Assembly: GCF_020685205.1 (NCBI RefSeq)
Contig: NZ_JAJERB010000001.1
Location: 62,001 to 126,000, forward strand
Length of the DNA: 64,000 nt
DNA from: Hymenobacter translucens
GTDB lineage: Bacteria > Bacteroidota > Bacteroidia > Cytophagales > Hymenobacteraceae
Direction: 5' to 3'
The notes beneath the pieces were generated by a model that was not told the DNA's origin, ran no database searches, and saw only the letters and a program-made list of their open reading frames with translations. The position numbers and the translations under genes were made by a program. Shown here piece after piece: positions 33,534-41,500 of this stretch. Every line of letters starts with the position of its first letter. Position 1 is the first letter of the stretch.

Positions 33534-33767
33534 ATGGAACCCTCCGTTTTAAATCAGCTTTTTCCTCCCAACCCCGGTGGCGGCGGCCTGCGCGGCGACC
33601 CGTACCTCTGGCAGGAACTCCGGGGCGTGTTTGCTCATCTGCAGCTACCAACCCGCCCCGACGAAATCGACGCCCTCCTGCCGCTGCTGTACCGCAACCT
33701 GGTCGGTGAGCCGCTCGTGGCGGGCCGGCAGCCGCTCGTGGAGCGTTTTCAGGGCGGCATGAGTAGT

Positions 33768-33780
33768 GGTCAGGTCAGGT
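33768..33780 (+). repeat. 5-bp tandem duplication GGTCA causing the frameshift
   Basis: GGTCA at 33768-33772 is repeated at 33773-33777 and followed by GGT. Copy-number change by slippage would switch the downstream reading frame. Confidence 0.9.
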
Positions 33781-33919
33781 ATCGGCTGACTATTGGCTGG
33801 AACAGGGCTTTCCTATTCTTAAAAGCAAAATTCTGGAAGCTGCTGCCGCTCAAAAGCCAGCTGCTCTGTATCCCTGGGCCCCGGAAGCCGCGCTACGGTC
33901 GGCGCTGCTGGGGCTGGCG

Positions 33920-35356
33920 GTGGGTGATGCCCTGGGCGTCCCGGTTGAGTTCCAGAGTCGCGCGGCCCGCCGCTCCGACCCGGTAACCCACATGCGCGCC
34001 TTTGGGACCCACAACCAGCCGGCCGGCACCTGGTCCGACGATGCCTCCCTGACCTTCTGCCTGGCCGAAACCATTGCCGACGGATTCACGCTGGGCAAGC
34101 TGGCTCAGAACTGCTGCCGCTGGTACTTTGAAAATTTCTGGACGCCCCATGGCCGCGTTTTCGATATCGGCGTTACGACCCGGGAGGCGCTGCAGCGCAT
34201 CAAGCAAAAGCCAGGACTGGTGCGCGCCGGCGGCACGGATGAGTACTGCAACGGCAACGGGTCCCTGATGCGGATTCTGCCGCTGGCCTTCTACCAGCCC
34301 ACTGCCCCGCTGGCGCAGCGGTTCCAGCTGATCTACGACGTGTCCGCCGTCACCCACGGGCATGTCCGCTCGGCGGTGGCCTGCTTTCTGTATCTGGAAA
34401 TGGCCGGCTACCTGCTGGCCGGTCACCCGCCCGAGCAGGCCTACGAGCTACTCTGCCAAAAGGCGCCGGCCCAGCTGGCTGAGCTAAACATCCCGGCCGG
34501 GGAACTCCCGCACTTCGAGCGAATCCTCAGCGGCCGACTGCCCACCCTGAGTGAGAAGGCCATCGACAGCGGAGGCTACGTGATGCACACGCTGGAGGCA
34601 GCTTTCTGGTGCCTGCTGCGCTACAACACCTTTGCCGCTACCGTACTGGCCGCCGTAAACCTGGGAGACGATACCGACACGACCGGCGCCGTGGCCGGTG
34701 GCCTGGCGGGGCTATACTACGGCGAAGCTGCTATTCCAGTGGAGTGGCGGCAGGTGCTGGTTCGACGGCCTGATATCGAGGACCTGGCCTGGCGCATGCA
34801 AACCGCGACTATAACCTCAGCCGCCTCAGTTGCCTCCCCGCCTCCCCGCCCCCTGCCCAACAGCTACTGGGCTACCCCGTCCGTGCTGGGCTGCGAGTAC
34901 CCGGGTGATTTAAGCTATGACGTTGCCCGGGCCAAGCTGACCGCCCTACTCGATGCCGGCATCACCGACTTTTTTGACCTGACCGAGCTGCGGGATAAAA
35001 TGAAGCCCTACGAACAGCTGCTCCAAAAGCTGGCTGCTGAGCGGGGCCTGACGGCCCGCTACCACCGGTTTGGCATTCGCGACGTGCAGGTTCCGACCCC
35101 CGAAGTGCTGGAGAGCGTGCTGGCGGAGTTGGCCGCCACCGTGGCGGCCGGGCGCAAAGCCGTTGTGCACTGCTGGGGTGGAGTCGGCCGGACCGGGACC
35201 ATCATCGGCTGCTACCTGGTGCGCCACCACCAGCTGACCGGGGAGCAGGCCTTGCAGCACATCATGCAGGAATGGCAGGGCGTGGCGAAAATTCACCTCA
35301 AGCCAAACTCCCCCGAAACCGAAGCCCAGTGTGAGCTGGTGAAAAACTTTCGCTAG
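33920..35356 (+). CDS. ADP-ribosylglycohydrolase-phosphatase fusion, open catalytic part
   Basis: The intact frame is open from 33767; GTG 33920 is the first usable start codon, but it cuts into the first conserved motif (LRSALLGLAVGDALGVPVEF), so this is probably not a natural N-terminus. Residues 1-300 are ADP-ribosylglycohydrolase-like, with acidic metal motifs WSDDASL and NLGDDTDTTGA. Residues about 320-475 form a dual-specificity/tyrosine phosphatase-like domain with catalytic loop HCWGGVGRTG (Cys and Arg present). Pairing both activities suggests removal of ADP-ribose and phosphate from one substrate (inference). Confidence 0.8.
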   Translation: MGDALGVPVEFQSRAARRSDPVTHMRAFGTHNQPAGTWSDDASLTFCLAETIADGFTLGKLAQNCCRWYFENFWTPHGRVFDIGVTTREALQRIKQKPGLVRAGGTDEYCNGNGSLMRILPLAFYQPTAPLAQRFQLIYDVSAVTHGHVRSAVACFLYLEMAGYLLAGHPPEQAYELLCQKAPAQLAELNIPAGELPHFERILSGRLPTLSEKAIDSGGYVMHTLEAAFWCLLRYNTFAATVLAAVNLGDDTDTTGAVAGGLAGLYYGEAAIPVEWRQVLVRRPDIEDLAWRMQTATITSAASVASPPPRPLPNSYWATPSVLGCEYPGDLSYDVARAKLTALLDAGITDFFDLTELRDKMKPYEQLLQKLAAERGLTARYHRFGIRDVQVPTPEVLESVLAELAATVAAGRKAVVHCWGGVGRTGTIIGCYLVRHHQLTGEQALQHIMQEWQGVAKIHLKPNSPETEAQCELVKNFR

Positions 35357-35384
35357 TTCCTGGACGGCTGCACTCCCTGGCAAG

Positions 35385-35416
35385 AAAAAGGACCGGCAGT
35401 AAAACCAGTCCTTTTT
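35385..35416 (+). terminator. Terminator after the ADP-ribosylglycohydrolase gene
   Basis: Stem AAAAAGGAC/GTCCTTTTT (35385-35393 with 35408-35416); symmetric, so it could also serve the convergent giant gene. Confidence 0.85.
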
Positions 35417-35547
35417 CATTTAAGCGTCAGGCTGCTCAGCAGAGCAGCCCTGGGTGCAGGCTGTAGCCGCACAGGGCCTGCTGGCACTTCCTCTGTCATT
35501 TAGAAGGACGCTTTAAACCATGGCGCGGCGGGTTGGCAGCCTTTTGC

Positions 35548-38500
35548 TTATTCTACCGCCAGCCGCAGGGCTTTGCTGCCCACGCGCACCACATACACGC
35601 CCGTGGGCAAACCGCGTGGCAGCACCAGCTCCACCACACCCGTAGCATCAGTCGTGGCCGTGAGCACCTGACGGCCCAGCGCGTCATATACTGTTACGGC
35701 CGTGCCCGGCTCAGTGCCGGTAAGGGTGGCCGCGCCGGTGGTCGGGTTGGGAAACAGCAGCAGCCCGGCCGTGGGCCTGGCACTTACGCGAACCGGCCGC
35801 ACGGGTGAGTAGCTGAAGGTGCCATCCCTATCCACTTGCCGCAGGCGGTAGTAGAGCAGGCTGATTGCATCCGGGTAGCGGCCATCCAGGAAAGCATAGT
35901 CACTGGCCCGACTCGAGTTCCCCTGGGCTGCTACCGTGCCTAGGCGCTCAAAGGTGCGGCCGTCTGCGCTGCGCTCTACTTCAAACCGGTCCGAGTTGTT
36001 CTCCGAAGCGGTGCGCCAGGCCAGCTCCACGGCCGGGCCGCGCTGCTCAGCCGTGAAGCTGACCAGCTTCACGGGCAATGGGCCCTCGGTACCGGTCAGG
36101 TAGAACTCCGAGAAGTGGTCGGTCACGTCCAGGTTGGCGGCAAACCAGGAGGCGCAGGCCGGTGCGGTGGCTGGCGCGGGCAGCACCCGCCGCTCACCGG
36201 TGGGCGCGTTGTTAGCCAGGGCGCAGTCCTCGTTGGTGCCACTGTATTGGGTAGCGTTCAGCGTGGCCAGGGTTAAGGACGGGGCGGCGGCTTGCAGGCG
36301 GGCAAACTCAGCGGTGAGACCGTAGAAACGCACGGCCACCGTGCGGCCGTCGAAGCGCCCCCCGCTGGCCGTGAGGTGGAAGTTACGGTCGAGGTAGGCC
36401 CCCATGCCCGCTTCCCGGCGCACGGCAGTGGCCGGGTTGGCGCGCAGCACGTCGATAGCCAGGTCGCCGAGCGAAGGGCCGGTGTAGTTGTAAGCCGCCA
36501 CCACCTGGCCGGTGCTGCTCAGCAGGTAGTGCCAGCCCCCGTCGTTGAGGCTGGCCGTGGGCGGCACGGCGGTGGCGCAGGCATCCGGTGCGCCACCGTC
36601 ATATACGGCCAGCACAGCAAAGGCCGGGGCGGTGGCGCTGCTACCGCCAGACGTGGTCACGACTACGGCGCTGCTGCCCGCCGCCATGCTGGACGGCACT
36701 GTGGCCGTAAGGGAAGTAGGCGAGTTTACGATGACGCTACCGGCCGCCACACCGCCAAAGCTGACGCTGCTGCCAGGCATGAAGCCCGTCCCGGTGAGCG
36801 TGACCGGCATCCCCGGCAGTTCGGCTGGTACACTCAGGGCGGTAATGGTGGGCGGGCAGGCCGTGAGCGTGACGACGTTCGACGCGGCCGAGGTTTCGCC
36901 GTTCAGGCTGGCCACCACCGAGTAGGTGCCGGCCGTGCTCGTCACCAGCGGGTTGGTTGTGATATTACCGGGGCTAAAGGTGAACGTGGCCCCGCTCACC
37001 GGCGTGGGCACATCGGTCTGGCCGCCGGTGGCGCTGAGGCGGCTGAGCCGGTTGGCCGGGGTACCGTTGTAGGTCGTGAAGTCGCCGCCAACCACCAGGC
37101 TGCCATCGGCCAGCACGGCCAAGCCCCGCGTACTGTTGTCGAAGCCGCTGCCGGTGGCCAGGCTGGCGTCGGGGCTACCGGCGGCGGTGAGGCGAATCAG
37201 GCGGTTAGCGGGGGTGCCGTTGTAACTCGTAAAGTTGCCGACCACCACCAGCTTGCCATCGGGCTGCGGCATGATGGCGTACGCCTGCCCGGAGGTGGCC
37301 CCGTTGGAAAAGCCAGAGCCGGTGGCGAAGCTGGTTTCGGGGCTGCCGGTGGAGGACAAGCGGCTGATGCCCCTCTGAGTCAGGTTGACATACTGCGTAA
37401 AATTGCCACCCACCACCACCTTGCCATCGGCCTGTACCACCACGCTGAGTATACTGCCGTTGAAGCCAGAACTAGTGAAGCTGTTATCATAGGTGCCGTT
37501 GGCATGGAGCCGAAATATGGGGCTGGAGAAGCCTGAGTAGAGCAAGCCCATCAGCACCTTACCATCGGCCTGCACGGCCACGCTGTTCACTGTACTAGTA
37601 GTGGTGGAGGTGAACGTGGCGTCGCGGGAGCCATCCGGGTTGAGGCGCAGCAGCCGGGCGGTACTCACCCCGTTGTATTGCGAGAAGCCGCCACCCACCA
37701 GAATCCGGCCATCGGGCTGCACCACTACACTGTTTACATCGGAGTCGAAGCCCGCGCCGGTGGCAAAGCTGGCGTCGAGGGTGCCGTCGGCGTGGAGGCG
37801 GATCAGGCGGTTCTGGCCCGTGGTGCCGTTGTAGGCGGTAAAGTCACCACCCACCAGCACCTTGCCGTCGGCCTGCACGGCCACGGCGGTAACTGCCGCA
37901 TTGAAGCCCGTGCCCAGGGTGAAGCCGGCATCGCGGGAACCGTCGGCGTGGAGGCGGATCAGGCGGTTCTGGCCTGTAGCGCCGTTGTAGGTGGTGAAGT
38001 CGCCGCCCACCAGCACCTTGCCGTCGGGTTGAACCACTACGCTATGCACCTGGCCATTCAGACCGGTGCCGGTGCCAAACCCCGGGCTGACAGCCGAGGC
38101 CGTGAGGGTGCGTGACACGCAGGCATCGAACGGACCAGCCGGGCTGAGCGCGGCCACCAGCCCCGCCGGGCGCGGCGTGTAGGTGAAGCTGCCCGCGGAG
38201 CTTATAGCCGCGCCGGAAAAGGAAGTGAGGGTAATCACCCCTGTAGCCGCATCCGTCGGCACCTGCACCGTGAGGCTGCCGGCCGACTGCACCGTAAACA
38301 ACGCCAGACCACTTCCGCCGAAGCGCACGCCCCGAATCTGGTCGAGGCTGGTGCCGGTGATGGTCACCAGCGTGCCGGCCGGGCCGCTCGCCGGCGAGAG
38401 GCCGCTGATACTTAACGGCACCACGGTAAAGGTGCTGCCCGTGTACGCGATGCCGCCCTTTGTCACGCGTACGGGACCAGTGGTGGTGCCGGCCGCCACC

Positions 38501-41500
38501 GTAAAGGTGATTTGAGTGGGCGAGTTCACCACAAAACCGGTTTGCAACACGGTATTGATGCGCACGGCTGTAGCCCCGGTCAGGTTAGTGCCGGTAATAA
38601 CGACCACCGTGCCCACCCCGCCGCCGGTGGGCGAGATGGAGGTAATGGTTACCGGGTCTACCGTGAAGACGCCGCCGCTGTATACGCTGCCGCCGGGCAT
38701 CGTCACGCTCACGGCGCCGGTGGTGTTGTTTGCCGCCACGGTGAAGGTAATCTGGGTGTCCGAGTTCACCGTGTACGAAGCCACTGCCACGCCGTTGATG
38801 CGCACGCCGTTGGCTCCCAGAAGGTTGGTGCCGGTGAGGGTGACCACCGTGCCGGAGCCGCCGCTGGTGGGCGTAAAGCTGGTGATGGTTACCGGGTCCA
38901 CCGTAAAGGTGCCGCCCACGGCCGTGCCGCCGAGCGTCGTCACCCGCACCGGCCCCGTGGTGCTGCCCGCTGCCACCGTGAAGGTGAGGCTGGTGGCCGT
39001 GGTCGTGCCGGTGATGGTGCCGGCCGTGCCATTGACCGATGCGACGCTGGCATATTCTAGGTTCGTACCCGTAACGCTCACCACCGTGCCCGTGGCGCCG
39101 CTGGTGGGCGTGAACGAGGTAATGGTCGGGGCCGGGCAGACCGTGAGCGTGACGGCGTTGGAGGCGGCCGAGGTTTCGCCGTTCAGGCTGGCCGTGGCCG
39201 TGTAGCTGCCCGCCGTGCTGGTCACCAGCGGGTTGGTGGCGCTGCCACCCGGCGAGAAGGTGAACCTAGCGCCGGCCACCGGTTTGGCGGAGGTGTCAAG
39301 CGCACCGGCCGGGGTCAGGCGAACCAGGCGATTGGTCGGCGTGTTGTTGTAGTTGGTGAAGTCGCCACCCGCCAGCACCTGCCCGTCGGCCTGCGCTGTC
39401 AACGTGTACAGCGTGCTGTTGAAGCCGGTGCCGGTAGCGAAAGCAGCATCCCGCGACCCGTCGGCGTTAAGGCGCAGCAGCCGGTTCAGGCTGGTAGTGC
39501 CGTTGTAGCCCGTGAAGTCGCCCGCCGCCAGCACTTTACCGTCGGGCTGGACTATCAGGTTCCATACCACGGCGTCGAAGCCCGACCCCGTGGCGAAGGT
39601 GGCATCGATGCTCCCGTCGGCGTTAAGACGCAGCAGCCGGTTCAGGCCGGTAGTGCCGTTGTAGCCCGTGAAGTCGCCGCCCACCAGCACCTTGCCGTCG
39701 GCCTGTACGGCCACGGTGTTCACCGTTCCCGCGAAACCGGTACCCGTGACAAACGTGGCATCCAGCGACCCGTTGGCATTGAGGCGCACCAGGCCGTTGC
39801 GAGGGGTTCCGTTGTAGCCGGTGAAATTGCCCCCTGCCAGCAGCTTACCGTCCGGCTGCAGCGCCAGCCGCGGGCCGAAGACGTTGATGCCGGTAAAGCC
39901 CGAACCGGTGACGAAGCTGGCGTCCCGGCTACCGTCGGCGTTGAGGCGAATAAAATTCCCGACCGTTGCGCCTTGGTAAGTGGTAAAGATGCCGGCCACC
40001 AGCACTTTACCATCCGGCTGTACCACCATGCTCTGCACGGCGTAATTAAAGCCGGTGCCCGTGCCGAAGGTGGCGTCGAGCGTTCCGTCGGCGTTGAGGC
40101 GCACCAGCCGGTTCAGCCCGGTGGTGCCGTTGTAGGCGGTAAAGAAGCCGCCCACCAGCACCTTGCCATCGGCCTGCACGGCCACGGAGTTCACGTTATT
40201 ATCGAAGCCGGTGCCGGTCACGAAGGCGGCATCGCGCGAGCCATCGGGCAGCAGTCGTACGAGCCGGTTCTGCGCGGCGCTGTTGTAGGTCGTAAAAGTG
40301 CCGCCCGCCAGAATCCGACCGTCGGTCTGCACCACCAGTCCGTAAACAGCCCCGTTGCCCCCGGAGCCAGTGCCGAAAGCCGGACTGACGGCCGACCCCG
40401 TGAGGGTGCGCGGCTGACACGCGTCCTGCGGGCCGGCCGGGCTAAGGGTAGCCACCAGCCCCGCCGGGCGCACGTAGTATGTGAAGGTGCCGCCGGTCAG
40501 GGTGTTGCCCGCCATTGAGGTAAGCGTGAGCGCCCCCGTAGCGGCGTCAACCGGCACCCGCACCGTGAGGCTGCCGGCCAACTGCGCCGTGAACAAGCCC
40601 AGCCCGCCGGTGCCGAAGCGCACGCCCCGCACCCGGTCGAGGTTTGTGCCCGTGATGACGACGAGCGTACCCGCCGGCCCGCTGGCTGGCGCGATGTTGC
40701 TGATGGTTGGGTTCACGACCGTGAATGTGCCGCCGGTGGATGTACCGGCCAGGTTGGTCACCTGCACGACGCCCGTGGTGGTGCCTGCCGCCACGGTGAA
40801 GGTCAGGCTCGTAGCCGAGCGGGCTGTAATCGAGGCCGCCGTGTTATTGACCGTCACGGCCGTAATGTCGCCCAGCGTGGTGCCAGTGATGGTTACCACG
40901 GTGCCCGTTTCGCCGCTGGTGGGCGTGAAGGAGGTGATGGTCGGCGCCACGCATTCCGTCACCATCACGATGTTGGAGTTCGCGGTGAGGCCGTTGAACG
41001 TAGCCCTCGCCTGGTGCTCGACTGCAAAGCGGGGGTAGAACGGATTGGTGCCGTTGGCGTTCGACATACTGAACGATGCCCCGCTCACCGGCGTGGGCGT
41101 GATGTTCTGGGTGCCGTCGGGGGCGAGGCGCACCAGCCGGTTCTGCCCCGCGTAGCCGTTGTAGCTCGTGAAGCTGCCACCCGCCAAAATCAGGTTGTTG
41201 TTTTGCAAAGCCAGGCTGACCACCGTGCCGTTGGCCCCGCTGCCGGGCACAAAGCCGGCATCGGCCGAGCCGTCGGTATTGAGGCGAATAACGCGACCGG
41301 CGGCTACGCTTTTGTAGGTCGTGAAGCTGCCGCCGAGCACCGCCTTGCCGTCGGACTGCAACACGATGCTCTGCACCGTGGCATCGAAGCCGGTGCCGGG
41401 CACGAAGGTGGCATCGCGGCTGCCGTCGGCGTTGAGGCGAATAATGCGGCTGGCGGCCACGCCTTGGTACGTGGTGAAATTGCCGCCCACCAGCACCTTG

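Larger units (their letters stand above)
33534..35356 (+). pseudogene. ADP-ribosylglycohydrolase / dual-specificity phosphatase gene, frameshifted
   Basis: Translation from ATG 33534 (MEPSVLNQLFPPNPGGGG) runs in one frame to GGMSSGQV at about 33780; the same protein continues two frames over as SADYWLEQGFPILKSKI and then the intact enzyme. At 33768-33780 the sequence GGTCAGGTCAGGT holds a 5-bp tandem copy (GGTCA twice); removing one copy restores a single frame from 33534 to the stop, for a protein of about 605 residues. The N-terminal 85 residues have no recognised domain. The mutation is recent or phase-variable, because the downstream frame is otherwise intact. Sequencing error cannot be excluded. 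Confidence 0.85.
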
